From Maccoyibacter intestinihominis (GTDB lineage Bacteria; Bacillota; Clostridia; Lachnospirales; Lachnospiraceae): a stretch of 64,000 nucleotides of DNA. The notes under the pieces were generated by a model. It worked only from the letters and a program-made list of their open reading frames with translations, was not told where the DNA came from and searched no databases. Shown here piece by piece: positions 8,804 through 19,013 of this stretch. Each line of letters starts with the position of its first letter. Positions within the stretch are counted from its first letter, which is position 1. A program made the position numbers and the translations under genes. The stretch spans positions 154,454 to 218,453 of the forward strand of contig NZ_JBBMEX010000003.1 in assembly GCF_040096355.1 (NCBI RefSeq). The letters are read 5' to 3'.

Positions 8804-8916
8804 GGATATTTTCTCTTTGCTAATCTTCTTCTGTTTTTGCTAAATAATATGTCTCTGTCCCTTTTGAATATTTTACTACTTTTTATAATATAATCCTCCT
8901 AGTATCCCCTGTATAT

Positions 8917-10593
8917 TCATTTATTTACAAAAGATTCCTCTTTTTCATTTAAAGACTCTTTTTGCGCATAACTGTCACATTTACTAAGTGCATAATTGAA
9001 TGATGTAGCATATGGATTCTGAGAAAGTTCATCGTCTCTTACATATCCAAAACGCAAAATCTTTCCATCCTCCAAAACAGACTGCTTGTCCGTTCCAAGC
9101 ATTTTCACAACCTGCTTAATCACACCATCGACTGATACATTACTATGAGATACAATAAGAACAGACTTACCCTGTGCAATATAACTGTTTGCAATCTTTG
9201 CCATTGTATATGTTTTACCGGTTCCCGGTGGTCCCCAAACTGTCACAATATCATCTGTCTCAAGTTTGTGTTCTACTGCCGGCTGTCCTTTCGGTACATT
9301 TGCAATGTCTGTGTCAGTTGATAAATCCGGTCCCTCTTCCATTATTTTAATTGCCAATTTATTAATATTAGGATTAAGGGAATTCATCTTCTTGCCTAAC
9401 GCTTCAAGAAGTTTCCAAGGCTCTACCATCAGATATGCTGAGCTTACCTTATCATTCAGATCTCTGTCCAACAACAAAAGTATCTGAAAATCTTCGCAAG
9501 ATAAAACCGAACCTACTGCTCTCAATCCACCTGCTGCCTCCACTACAACCGGTGCATCATCGGGCAGATGCAATTCTGTTTCCATCTCAAATAGATAAGT
9601 GTAGATTCCTTTATCACTTTTGACCAGTTTGTTTCCATTTACAATTTTATATTTTTTACCTTTTCCTTGTTTCAGGTAATGAATTTCTCTTCTTAATGCA
9701 TCAGAGTATTCCTTTATATCTGATGAAGTATATGCTGGCTGCTCATTAGTCGCAGACATACTGCTTCCATCTGCCATAATGGTATTTGTACTTTTTGCTC
9801 CATTGTCCATTGTTTTAATAAGCAATCCAACAATATCAATTGTCCTATTATACTCTGCTTCTGTCATCTGACACACTGCTACCTGCATCAACATAGTTGT
9901 CTTAGATATGTTAATTTTATAGGATGTCGTAATTTTCTTATGATTGCTGCACAGAAAGATAAATTCGATTGTTGATCCACTTATAAATTTTTTCTTATCA
10001 TCTTCCGGAATACTAATCGTTACATTCTTTGACCTATCATGTGTCAATAACTCATAATCCATTCTTGAAGAATGCATTTTTCCAAATTTATCTGTTATAA
10101 TGCACTTTTCGAGAACTGAATCCACTTCTTCACCCTTATTAACATAGAGAAACTTAAATGATGCTTCTATTCTATCTGCAAACTCCTTTATTACAGGCAA
10201 TGTCATCTTAAAATGTGAATCATTGAAATTCTTTGAAATCACGGGCTGATATGCACTTTTTACTTCGGAATTTACTCCTTTTTCCACAAATGCCAGTCGC
10301 ATTACATCCAATACATCATCCCTGACACTACTCTCAATCGCCTGCGCCATTAAAAACTTCTCGATATTAGAAAGTCCCATTTTAAGCTCTCTTTCACTCT
10401 TAAATGGGACTCCCTTCATAGCCTCTCCAAGCCCAGCCCGAAAAAGCATCTGCATAATATTCTTTTCTACTGAATAATCGGCAAATAAATCATTGCATAA
10501 TGCGACACACAGTTTTCTATTCTGATATATATCGTATCCGTATCCTTCTGTCATTTTCTCAAATATTTTAACCATTTCTGCTGTATGCCACAT
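8917..10593 (-). pseudogene. SF1 (DNA2/NAM7-type) helicase, C-terminally truncated
   Basis: The gene codes for 558 residues from ATG 10593 (TGGAG ahead). The N-terminal 430 residues are of unknown fold. At about 450 comes the Q/Walker A region (VTVWGPPGTGKTYTMAKIAN), then motif Ia (VLIVSHSNVSVDGVIKQVVK). The frame then ends at ...NEKEESFVNK. Motifs II (DE-box), III, IV, V and VI are all absent, so it cannot be an active helicase. Intact relatives are expected to be several hundred residues longer. It is the last gene of the array, and the break coincides with the island edge. The product may still bind nucleotide or partners. Confidence 0.8.
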
Positions 10594-10626
10594 AATGTTC
10601 ACTCTCCAATACTTAGTTTATTAAGT

Positions 10627-10836
10627 TCAATCTGACCTTGTGCAATCTCTTTTGTCCTTCATGGACTGTAGACTATCTATAGCATTGCGAATTTCAGATA
10701 CACAATTCAAATTTATATTCTTAATATTCAAAAGTATATCATTGCTTATTCCTTGCAAATCCTCAATATCCGAATAGCCTGCCCTTAACAAGCAACTTTT
10801 CGCTCTTGCTGATATATTGAAATCTGCAATTTTCAT
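10627..10836 (-). CDS. Stand-alone RNA polymerase alpha-CTD-like protein
   Basis: This gene codes for 69 residues from ATG 10836 (AAGGTG ahead; the ATG 18 nt earlier is less well placed and overlaps the previous gene). LNIS-type pattern: ADFNISARAKSCLLRAGYSDIEDLQGIS...LLNIKNINLNCVSEIRNAI. It follows the helix-hairpin-helix DNA-binding domain at the C-terminus of RpoA, here with no polymerase part. It probably binds DNA or recruits the helicase or ATPase made by its neighbours. Gaps of 14 nt and 33 nt put it in the array. Confidence 0.7.
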   Translation of the reverse strand: MKIADFNISARAKSCLLRAGYSDIEDLQGISNDILLNIKNINLNCVSEIRNAIDSLQSMKDKRDCTRSD

Positions 10837-10850
10837 AAACACACCTTCTT

Positions 10851-12164
10851 TCAATCATTGTCTTCATAGGTCTGTTCTTCATCAACTGCAAACTTATATG
10901 CAGAAAGAATATCCCTAATTCCTTTATCCGGATTTTGACGTTTCACATCTAGAATTTGAATAAAATCTCGTATCATTGTTCGTGGTGTAATAAATGTCGT
11001 CTCTCTTTTCAGATATGCCAGTTTCACGAAATCAATCATTTCATCTTCTGTAATCACTTTCTCATACTCATACAACTGGGCATGTATTTCAGCAAGTTTT
11101 TCCAAAAGTACATACATTTCTTCTTTAGTCAGAGGAAATACTTTTATAATCGGAGTCATCATATTTATGATTCCCGTATCTTGATAAGAACCTGTAGACA
11201 AACGTGAACGCATTGCTTCATAACTAAAAATACCTTTTTTCTTATCATAGATACTCTTCGGAATACCACCCATTATTATTCCAAGATACTCTGCCTTACC
11301 TTGAAGTGCAGCATTATACATCATTAAGATTTTTTCATAATTGTTCTGGCGAGTTATACCATTTGCAGTATTACAAATATATGCAAGTTCATCTATCAGG
11401 ATAATGAACCCTTTATATCCTGCAAGGACAAAGAATTGCGACCACAGCATAATATAATCAAACCAATTTCCGTCCTCTACTATTGCATTTATTCCCAATT
11501 CTTTTTTTGCTTCCTGATTTGTCTTAAATTCACCCCTAAACCATCTGAGAACATTTTCTTGACCAGTCATCTTTTCATTAATATCTGAAGTTCTGCTTGC
11601 TTTCCAAAAAAGTCTCAATCCCATTGTAAACTCATATCCATATGCTAAAGTTTGTAATTTTGCACAGTCTTCCAGCATAAGTGTTTCTGCTATATGTTCG
11701 ATATTTGTTTCGCCATAAGGATTCTGAGTCATTTGAGCTGCGGCACGTGCGAACATATTATTTACCCAAGATTCTAGCACCTTTGTTAACGCTCGCCCCG
11801 ACTGATTTGTCTTATTAGATACATTTGACATTAATTCTCGGTATGTAGCTAGTCCTTTTTTCTTTGTAGAATTGCCAATCAATGCCCTATCAGGAGATAA
11901 ATCTGCTTCTGCAACAATAAAATCATTTTTTACACAATATTCCTTTATTGTCTGGAGCAAGAAAGTTTTCCCACTACCATAATCACCTACTACAAAGCGA
12001 AATGTAGCTCCACCATCTTGAATAATCTCTGTATCACGAAGAAGAGAATCAATTTCTTGTTCTCTTCCCACAGCAATATAACCTAAGCCCTCTCGAGGGA
12101 CAGTACCGCCCCCGAGAGAGTTCATGATGTTTCTATATGTTTTTTTAGGTATATGCCTTTCCAT
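10851..12164 (-). CDS. DUF2791-family P-loop ATPase (BrxD-type)
   Basis: This gene codes for 437 residues from ATG 12164 (AGAGGTG 9 nt ahead). The N-terminus (RNIMNSLGGGTVPREGLGYIAVGREQE) and Walker A (VVGDYGSGKTFLLQ, about 58-70) are characteristic of the DUF2791 ATPases called BrxD in type 2 BREX. Walker B (GFIILIDELAYI) is near 255, and an arginine-rich sensor region (SRLSTGSYQDTG) follows near 325. It is predicted to be an ATP-driven DNA-processing or loading factor. It sits between the SMC-like ATPase (17-nt gap) and the alpha-CTD-like gene. BrxD in a locus whose core is type 1 BREX is unusual; it belongs here to the second module. Confidence 0.85.
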   Translation of the reverse strand: MERHIPKKTYRNIMNSLGGGTVPREGLGYIAVGREQEIDSLLRDTEIIQDGGATFRFVVGDYGSGKTFLLQTIKEYCVKNDFIVAEADLSPDRALIGNSTKKKGLATYRELMSNVSNKTNQSGRALTKVLESWVNNMFARAAAQMTQNPYGETNIEHIAETLMLEDCAKLQTLAYGYEFTMGLRLFWKASRTSDINEKMTGQENVLRWFRGEFKTNQEAKKELGINAIVEDGNWFDYIMLWSQFFVLAGYKGFIILIDELAYICNTANGITRQNNYEKILMMYNAALQGKAEYLGIIMGGIPKSIYDKKKGIFSYEAMRSRLSTGSYQDTGIINMMTPIIKVFPLTKEEMYVLLEKLAEIHAQLYEYEKVITEDEMIDFVKLAYLKRETTFITPRTMIRDFIQILDVKRQNPDKGIRDILSAYKFAVDEEQTYEDND

Positions 12165-12181
12165 ATCAAAATACACCTCTT

Positions 12182-15100
12182 TTACGTATAATCTTTTGGT
12201 CTTCCGCAAACCTTGCATTTTTTACTAAATAATCCGATGAATGAGCCACCACAATACTGGCAAACATTCATCTGTCTATAATGCATCTTCTGTTTTTCAG
12301 CCTCCTGCTTAGCCTTAGTTAATTCTGCCTGTTGCAATTCTTCTAATTTTCGTACTTTCTCTGCTTTACGCTGTTCCTCTTTTTGACGAGATTTTTCTAT
12401 GGTTTTTCTCAGTTTTTCTTCCAACTGAGAGCTACGTTCTTCTTCTGCCTTTCTTAACTCTTCCTCTTTTTTCCTTTCGGCTTCAAGTTGCTGACGGGCG
12501 GTATCTGCCTTTTTAAGTTCATCTTCTAATCGGAGTCTCTGTTCTTCTGCACGCTTTTGTGCCTCAGTTGCTTTTGTACGTTCTGTTTCTTCCAACTCTC
12601 GACGTGCTTCTGCGACACGGCGTTCTTCTTCAAGCCTCTGCCTTTCTGTCTCGGACTTTTTCAATTTATCTTCCAATTGAGCACTTTTTTCTTCAGCAAA
12701 ACGACGCTGTTCTTCAATCATCAGCTCAGCCTTATTTTTATTATAATAAGCATCATGCTGTTCTTTTAACTCTGCTAGATAATCTTCCTCTACATAAGGC
12801 AATATTTCATCTGTATTAATGACTGTTTCCTCATAGAAGTCCAAAGCTTTTTCATTGATGTGTTCCAAAATTATTTTATAATTTGGGAATGGAGAAACTA
12901 ACTTCAAAAATGTTGCTACACTCTCAGGCTGATCTGCTACCAGTACATCCAGAACTCTTCTTTCCTCACTCTCTAAAATCATATAGAAGTTTTCCTGTTT
13001 TTCTTGAATTATCTGTGGCTGTACCTGTGAGTCAGTCTCACTAACCACATCAGTCTCTTCTTGAAGCTCTTCCCAATCTTCACGTGCAACCAGTTTTTCC
13101 TGATTTTTACGAAGGATATTTCTAATCTGTTCAAATTGATGGAAATCAAGTGTAAGATCATCCAAAGTAAGTTCTTCAATAGATTTTGTATCATTAATAC
13201 TGCTTTCTTTAATCTCAGAAGGACGATTTACCCTTTTTACAAATTGATATTCCTTATAATCAAATGTAGTATTCTTAAAACACTCTTTAAACAGATTAAT
13301 CATTATACCATTCGCAGTAGTAAAGAAAATCTGTGTGTTTTGTTCTGCCATAGATTTCAAAATATCTAAGACATTTAATACCTGTGTATCATCCATTGTT
13401 GCCAATGGCTCATCCAAAAGTAAGAACTGTGGTGCATTCGGAGCTGCCATATGTAATGCAAACATTACAGCCATAGCAATAGTAGATCTCTGCCCTGTGC
13501 TCATTTCATATGTTCTTACCTCCTGTTTATTTAAGCCACGAACTGCATAAATTCCCTTATCGTCGATATCTAACTTTTCAAACTCCCCAGAATGATGCAT
13601 CCATTTAAAGAATTTGCTAATTTGTTGAATATTGCTACGAATACCTTTTTCTACGAATGAACTTAGAGAAGGCATTTTTTCAAAAGCTTGTACTGCACTT
13701 GCACAACGTTCAACCATAGGCTCAGTTTTCTTGATTGTATCCTTATACTCTTTTAACATCTGTCTTTCAAATGCAATTGAGTTTTCAGATTCCAGACGTT
13801 CTACCTCTAATTCACACTTGTCATATACTGAATGATATATAGATAGCCAACTGTCAAAAATCTCTTCATCCATCAATTCATATTTTGTTTTTATTGTTTC
13901 CAGTGCCTGCTCAATATCCCGATTCTTATCCACATCAAGCGCTTCTATTTGTGATTCTAAAGTATGAATCTCATTTCTAAAAAGTTCTTCTGCTTGCTCA
14001 TTCTGTTGAATCTTCTTTTTCTGTTCTTCAATAGTCGCCTCAGATAATGCTAATTCTTTCTGAATTTGCTGTAATCTGCTCTGAAGAAAATCTACATAGG
14101 TACCTTTCCCCACTTTTTTATATTCGAGGTATGTAGAATCTGTACTCGTGTACTCCCTACATGCATTTATGTTCTTTACTGAAAAGCCTTGATTATCAAG
14201 AGCTGTCTGTTGCTCAATAATTTCTTCTTTTCTTTTCTCCTTCTCAGCCCTAGATGCCACATAGTCATACAATTTATTATAGTCTGAGCCACATTTTTCT
14301 ACCATTGGCACTACGGTTTCCAGTTCCAACAGTTCTTTTTTCGCTTTATCAATCAATTGCTGTCGATCTAGAATTTTCTCTAATTTGATAATATGCGTAC
14401 TTAGTTCTTGAATTTCTCTAATTAATGCATCCATCTTATCATCAATAACTACAGCACTGTCAATGATATTAAGCAGTTGCTGTGTGCTATCGTACTCCTG
14501 ACCGCAAAGAGGACATTTTGCATCGGTCACAAGGATTTTACCGATTTTTCTAAGTTCAATTGCTTGCTGTTCTTTTTCACCAAATGCTTTTTTCTCTTCA
14601 TTGTATCTATTTTCAATCTGGCGTCTTTTTTCTTTAGTCTCGTTCAGTTCCTCCTCATACTGTTGCTTTTGTTCATCTGACAATTCTTCATAATCGTCAA
14701 GCTTTAAAAATTTAATAATGACAGGTTTCTGTTCAATTTTAGAAATATAATACATTTCCTTTTCAATCTGTGTTAATTCGCTTAAAAGCTCGTTTACTAA
14801 TTCAATAGTTTCTTTATGGCTTAGCACATTTTGAACAATTGTCCAGTTATTAATATCTATATTAACACGATCTATCCTCTGCTGAATTTCAGTCTGCTTC
14901 TCACTTTCATCAAAAATCTTCTTTTTTATAATTCCATTTTCTTCTGTGAGCTTTGTGATTTTCTCAGATTTATCTTTGCGTTGTCTTGTATAAAGAAGAT
15001 TCCTTTTCTTTGTCTCAGCTGTCTGCATAGCAATACTCTCAAAAGTCATCTCTTCCAAGTTATGTGCCGATAATACATCCACATATTTACGAATTGATTT

Positions 15101-17101
15101 CATCTCTTCTAGAATCTTAGAATATCTATCAAATGCTCCTCTTGGTAAACATGCACGACCACGCATTTTCAGAGTAATAATTCCTTTTTCTATCTCTTCC
15201 GACTTAGAATTATCTGTTTTATTTGCAAGACTATCCTCATAGAACTGCGCCATATTCCGAGCTTCACTTAATTCACTTCTCAGTTCTGTATATCGTTCGT
15301 TAAATGCTCTTTTAAATCTTTGCCATTTCTTCTCATGATCAACAACAGTTTCACCAAACATGAGATTTCCAAACATTGAAGCAAAACTATCCTCACTGTT
15401 ATCAGACTCATGGATAAACTTATAAGCTGCTTCTGAATCAAATGCATTAAAACGATTAAAATTTTCATTCAGATTGGATTTCGTTCTTCCTATTGGAACA
15501 CCATACCACACACGCTCTATTTCTTTATTATTCTTCTTTGAGAACCCAGGTGTAAATGTGCGCACTCCAGCCTCTGTATCATATACATGTAACTCAGGAT
15601 AACTATCCGTTGGCATTTTAACTTTAAAATCCTTCACCCGTCGCACTTCTGATGTAAGTGCATACTCAATAGCTTCCAATACTGATGTTTTTCCCGAACC
15701 ATTCGCACCATAAAATAGATTAATCTGACCAAATGTCATGTTCTTTTTATCAAAACAAAAATCTCTAAATCCCGTTGTATCCAAAGATTTAACCCACTTT
15801 ATCTGCGTAACCTCAGAATGATTCATAATAGAATAATCATCATCCTGCACATAATCTGCATCAAATCGCTGCCCCGACAAGTAATTCTCTACTTTCTTTG
15901 CAGCATATGATTCGGTTAAACATGCTGTTAAATGTTCTTCTCTTAAAATACGATCCCATTCTTGCACCGGAGAGGCTCCAATTTCTTCATTGGATGTTTT
16001 CACGATTCCATTAATAAATGTAATTGTTTCATCCTCAGAAAATACATACTTTCTTCCGTAGGTCTTGTTACTCTCAATAATCTGAATTGGAATATTGTCA
16101 GAATTATCATCTAAAATATAGACGATATATACCATCGCCTTGCTGTTATCCTGACGTATATCATCATAATATAATTCCTTTTGAAACTTGCTCCATTCAT
16201 CCTCTTTATCAATGATTTCATTAATATGAGTTTTCTTCTGATATACAATAATGTATTTTTCATCACTAAATTTTGCCTCACAAAAATGACATTCAAAACC
16301 TTGAATATCCATACTCTTCAGCTCACGAATACCAGTTTTCTGTACAATACGAGTAAAACCCTCTGCTTCATTTTCTTTATGTATAGTAACCACATGCTCT
16401 CTGCAAATATTCTTCATTGATTCAACAGCATGCATGTATTCTTCTTGAGTTCCGTTATCAAAAGTACTAGTTATTTTACTATCATTAATCAGCTCATCTA
16501 TAACATCCAGTTCCACATCTGCATCCCATCCAATATCATCCAGATGCTTTTCATACAATGACTCTACAAATTCATCATATCCTGTCTGGTCATAAAGATT
16601 TTCCATAGAAACTGAATAACTATCTCTTAAATGTAATTTATATGCTATAGCATTAAAAAAACCAACATTAAGCAGAACTAAATAATTGGAATACGAATTA
16701 CTTTGATTCCAATATCCATTTAGCATATTTGAACAACACTTAAATAAAGTTTCATATATAACTGTTGTCGCTCTGCTATCGCCTAGTTTATCAATTAGCT
16801 TACAGGAAAGTGGCATATATAATTTGTCATCTATATACATTGCCAAATTTTCTAAAACACTTTCCAAATCACAAAGGCTAAACTCTTCCTGTAAAGCACT
16901 TATAATTACCTTTTTCTGCTGTGCATTTATCTTAGTATAGTAAGATGCCATAATAATTAGTACATCATATTCCACTATGCTATCAAACTCAGCACGTGTA
17001 AATCCATATAACTGACGAGAATACTCATGCAACATTAATGTTATGACCTGTTCTGCAGATTTACCGGTTATATTATCTTTTCCCAAAACGCAGTATTCCA
17101 T
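12182..17101 (-). CDS. Giant SMC/Rad50-like ATPase with zinc hook and zinc-ribbon tail
   Basis: The gene codes for 1639 residues. ATG 17101 was chosen because GGAGGAG lies just ahead, inside the first codons of an alternative start at 17119. Residues 1-450 are an extra N-terminal region of unknown fold. Walker A (FYGANGSGKTSVLEAIEYAL) is near 465, then coiled coil. A CPLCG hook lies near 865, the second coiled-coil arm follows, the ABC signature (STGQRSTIAMAV) is near 1200 and Walker B (FLLLDEPLATMDD) near 1232. An unusual extension follows: residues about 1440-1610 are a Glu/Arg/Lys-rich single helix, ending in a four-Cys zinc ribbon (CQYCGG...CKVCGR). It is predicted to clamp or bridge DNA with the DUF2791 ATPase and helicase encoded next to it. 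Confidence 0.88.
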   Translation of the reverse strand: MEYCVLGKDNITGKSAEQVITLMLHEYSRQLYGFTRAEFDSIVEYDVLIIMASYYTKINAQQKKVIISALQEEFSLCDLESVLENLAMYIDDKLYMPLSCKLIDKLGDSRATTVIYETLFKCCSNMLNGYWNQSNSYSNYLVLLNVGFFNAIAYKLHLRDSYSVSMENLYDQTGYDEFVESLYEKHLDDIGWDADVELDVIDELINDSKITSTFDNGTQEEYMHAVESMKNICREHVVTIHKENEAEGFTRIVQKTGIRELKSMDIQGFECHFCEAKFSDEKYIIVYQKKTHINEIIDKEDEWSKFQKELYYDDIRQDNSKAMVYIVYILDDNSDNIPIQIIESNKTYGRKYVFSEDETITFINGIVKTSNEEIGASPVQEWDRILREEHLTACLTESYAAKKVENYLSGQRFDADYVQDDDYSIMNHSEVTQIKWVKSLDTTGFRDFCFDKKNMTFGQINLFYGANGSGKTSVLEAIEYALTSEVRRVKDFKVKMPTDSYPELHVYDTEAGVRTFTPGFSKKNNKEIERVWYGVPIGRTKSNLNENFNRFNAFDSEAAYKFIHESDNSEDSFASMFGNLMFGETVVDHEKKWQRFKRAFNERYTELRSELSEARNMAQFYEDSLANKTDNSKSEEIEKGIITLKMRGRACLPRGAFDRYSKILEEMKSIRKYVDVLSAHNLEEMTFESIAMQTAETKKRNLLYTRQRKDKSEKITKLTEENGIIKKKIFDESEKQTEIQQRIDRVNIDINNWTIVQNVLSHKETIELVNELLSELTQIEKEMYYISKIEQKPVIIKFLKLDDYEELSDEQKQQYEEELNETKEKRRQIENRYNEEKKAFGEKEQQAIELRKIGKILVTDAKCPLCGQEYDSTQQLLNIIDSAVVIDDKMDALIREIQELSTHIIKLEKILDRQQLIDKAKKELLELETVVPMVEKCGSDYNKLYDYVASRAEKEKRKEEIIEQQTALDNQGFSVKNINACREYTSTDSTYLEYKKVGKGTYVDFLQSRLQQIQKELALSEATIEEQKKKIQQNEQAEELFRNEIHTLESQIEALDVDKNRDIEQALETIKTKYELMDEEIFDSWLSIYHSVYDKCELEVERLESENSIAFERQMLKEYKDTIKKTEPMVERCASAVQAFEKMPSLSSFVEKGIRSNIQQISKFFKWMHHSGEFEKLDIDDKGIYAVRGLNKQEVRTYEMSTGQRSTIAMAVMFALHMAAPNAPQFLLLDEPLATMDDTQVLNVLDILKSMAEQNTQIFFTTANGIMINLFKECFKNTTFDYKEYQFVKRVNRPSEIKESSINDTKSIEELTLDDLTLDFHQFEQIRNILRKNQEKLVAREDWEELQEETDVVSETDSQVQPQIIQEKQENFYMILESEERRVLDVLVADQPESVATFLKLVSPFPNYKIILEHINEKALDFYEETVINTDEILPYVEEDYLAELKEQHDAYYNKNKAELMIEEQRRFAEEKSAQLEDKLKKSETERQRLEEERRVAEARRELEETERTKATEAQKRAEEQRLRLEDELKKADTARQQLEAERKKEEELRKAEEERSSQLEEKLRKTIEKSRQKEEQRKAEKVRKLEELQQAELTKAKQEAEKQKMHYRQMNVCQYCGGSFIGLFSKKCKVCGRPKDYT

Positions 17102-17146
17102 CTTCTCTATCTCCTCCATCTAATGTAATTTCATTAGTATCATTTT

Positions 17147-18154
17147 TCAATATATTCTAATCCAGTAAGTTCCCACCTTCTCATTTGGAATCTGCTGGAC
17201 TTTAACTGCTCTGCTCTGTCCTCCTGCTGCAATCTTTGCAACCATACCTGCAAGCTCTGACCGTCTTAGTTTCGGAAATAAACCATCTATCCGAAAATAT
17301 AATTTATTCCGACCTTGCTCTATCTCTTGTGTTATATATGCTATCAACTGACTTCTACTTCTAAATGTCAGCCTGTTTCTTTCAAAATAATTATCTTTTA
17401 ATGAAATGCATTTCGGCATCTCATCTTCAAAGCTATGTGTTCTGCTTATAATCTCATCTGTTACATTGAAATAATCATATGCAATTCTTCCCTTGGAAGC
17501 TCCAATATCCCATGTCACGTCCACCTGATATGGACTCCCATCAATATCAATAACATTCCAAGCATGGTGTTCTTTCTTACCATTTGCCTCTGCTTCTCCA
17601 GTAGCCACAATACACTTAATATCCACCGCGTTCAGCAATACTTTTACAGCTTTGGCAATTCCCTCACACTGGGCTTTCTGCTTTGCAAAAACTCCTACAA
17701 TGTTATGTGAGAGAACTACTCTAGTCGGTTCGTCCATGTCTGAGCCTTTAAAATCATATTTCACATTTTTACAGAACCAGTCATGGACTCTTACTTCTTT
17801 CTCATAATCTGTGCCTTCTGTCAGTTTTAACTGTGCAGCCAGATTATTCACTGCGTTTTCTATATTACGATTGTACTTTCGGACGGTTTCCCTGCTGTAA
17901 AAATACTGTGGACAGATTGCTGTATGACCAAATGCATCCGTCGCCCAGTTGCAGGCAGATTGATTGACATAGTATATCAACGGATTGTCCCTTGTCATTG
18001 CTCGGAATATTTTGTTGAATACTTCTTTTGTTAACTGTCCCTTGATTGGAATTGGAATGACGTCCTCATGAGCCATCAATCCATTGTAGAAAGCCTTGTA
18101 AACCGCTTGTTCCTGCTTATTCAGTTGTGCATAATAGTAGCGGTCTACAATCAC
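17147..18154 (-). CDS. Transglutaminase-like cysteine protease
   Basis: This gene codes for 335 residues, starting at GTG 18154 behind AAAGGAGG. The core (residues 105-220) has the papain-like triad of the transglutaminase fold: Cys in QCEGIAKA (about 162), His in HHAWN (about 195) and Asp in VDVTWD (about 212). There is no signal peptide, so it acts in the cytoplasm. The N-terminal 100 residues and C-terminal 110 residues are family-specific. It is 14 nt after the PP2C gene. In this context it could process or degrade a partner in the module; the substrate is unknown. Confidence 0.85.
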   Translation of the reverse strand: MIVDRYYYAQLNKQEQAVYKAFYNGLMAHEDVIPIPIKGQLTKEVFNKIFRAMTRDNPLIYYVNQSACNWATDAFGHTAICPQYFYSRETVRKYNRNIENAVNNLAAQLKLTEGTDYEKEVRVHDWFCKNVKYDFKGSDMDEPTRVVLSHNIVGVFAKQKAQCEGIAKAVKVLLNAVDIKCIVATGEAEANGKKEHHAWNVIDIDGSPYQVDVTWDIGASKGRIAYDYFNVTDEIISRTHSFEDEMPKCISLKDNYFERNRLTFRSRSQLIAYITQEIEQGRNKLYFRIDGLFPKLRRSELAGMVAKIAAGGQSRAVKVQQIPNEKVGTYWIRIY

Positions 18155-18168
18155 ATCCGCTTCCTCCT

Positions 18169-18999
18169 TTATTTGTCTATATAAGCCATAACCATAGTGA
18201 CATCATCACCGCATCCAAGCTCACTTGTCTCCTTGAGCCACTTTTCAAGATTATCTCTTACCGCCTCGTATCCATGCTCGCCAATCATTTTATAATACTC
18301 TCTACAGGTTTTATGGAACTCCTCTTCGTTCACAAAACTGTTGGAAAATCCATCTGTCGAAAGCATATATAAATATGGCACATCATCTGCTGCATTCTTT
18401 CTCCTTACGGATGCTACTGCTTTTCTCCATGCATCCAGTTTGGATAAAGAATGTGTCTCTGTGCCAAGAAATTTTTCTGGTTCAACTAATGGCGAAATTT
18501 CATCTGCTGTAACATAATTAATATCTCCATCACCTATCTGAAATGAGAATACAAAGGTATCTGTAATCAGCATACCCAGAAGTGTAGTTCCATACAGAGA
18601 GTAAACCTTTTTCCAGTCGGTATTACCTTCTTTGTCTAATACGCTGCCATCTTTGTTCTTATAAAATGATTGTTTTACTCTTGCCTGCCATTCCTCACAT
18701 ATATCCTGTGCGAAACGCATATCGCCTTCTCTGTTCAGAAATGTTACCAGATTCGTAAGACCATCCTTTTCCTTTCCATAATTGAGCAGATAGTTTTTCA
18801 TTACTGTGCAGAAAGTATTTACCGCAATTAAAGAACCTCTGTCGCTTCTGGGGCACTTTGAGCTGCCATGTCCATCTGCTACAGCTATAATCGTGATCTT
18901 ATCTGAAATTTCTTCTATCTTGCAGTTATCCTGAAGAGGTAATCCATTCTTTTCGTGAGTAGCGCCTTTTACACTTTTACCAAATACATAACGCTTCAT
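18169..18999 (-). CDS. PP2C-family Ser/Thr protein phosphatase
   Basis: This gene codes for 276 residues from ATG 18999 (GGAGG seven bases ahead). The metal-binding motifs of PP2C are all present: AVADGHGSSKCPRSDRGS (about 40-57), GDGDINYV, STDGFSNSF and GCGDDVTMVMAYI at the C-terminus. It would remove phosphate from Ser/Thr, opposing the kinase encoded two genes upstream. The gene overlaps the end of the vWA gene when read from the earlier start. The kinase, vWA and PP2C genes form the TerY-P-type triad. Confidence 0.9.
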   Translation of the reverse strand: MKRYVFGKSVKGATHEKNGLPLQDNCKIEEISDKITIIAVADGHGSSKCPRSDRGSLIAVNTFCTVMKNYLLNYGKEKDGLTNLVTFLNREGDMRFAQDICEEWQARVKQSFYKNKDGSVLDKEGNTDWKKVYSLYGTTLLGMLITDTFVFSFQIGDGDINYVTADEISPLVEPEKFLGTETHSLSKLDAWRKAVASVRRKNAADDVPYLYMLSTDGFSNSFVNEEEFHKTCREYYKMIGEHGYEAVRDNLEKWLKETSELGCGDDVTMVMAYIDK

Positions 19000-19013
19000 G
19001 AAATCCCTCCTTT

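Noticed and set aside
8804..8916. Possible C-terminal gene remnant (KYSKGTETYYLAKTEED) between the helicase and DUF188 genes
   Set aside because: It is protein-like but only about 20 codons and not recognisable. Too little to call.
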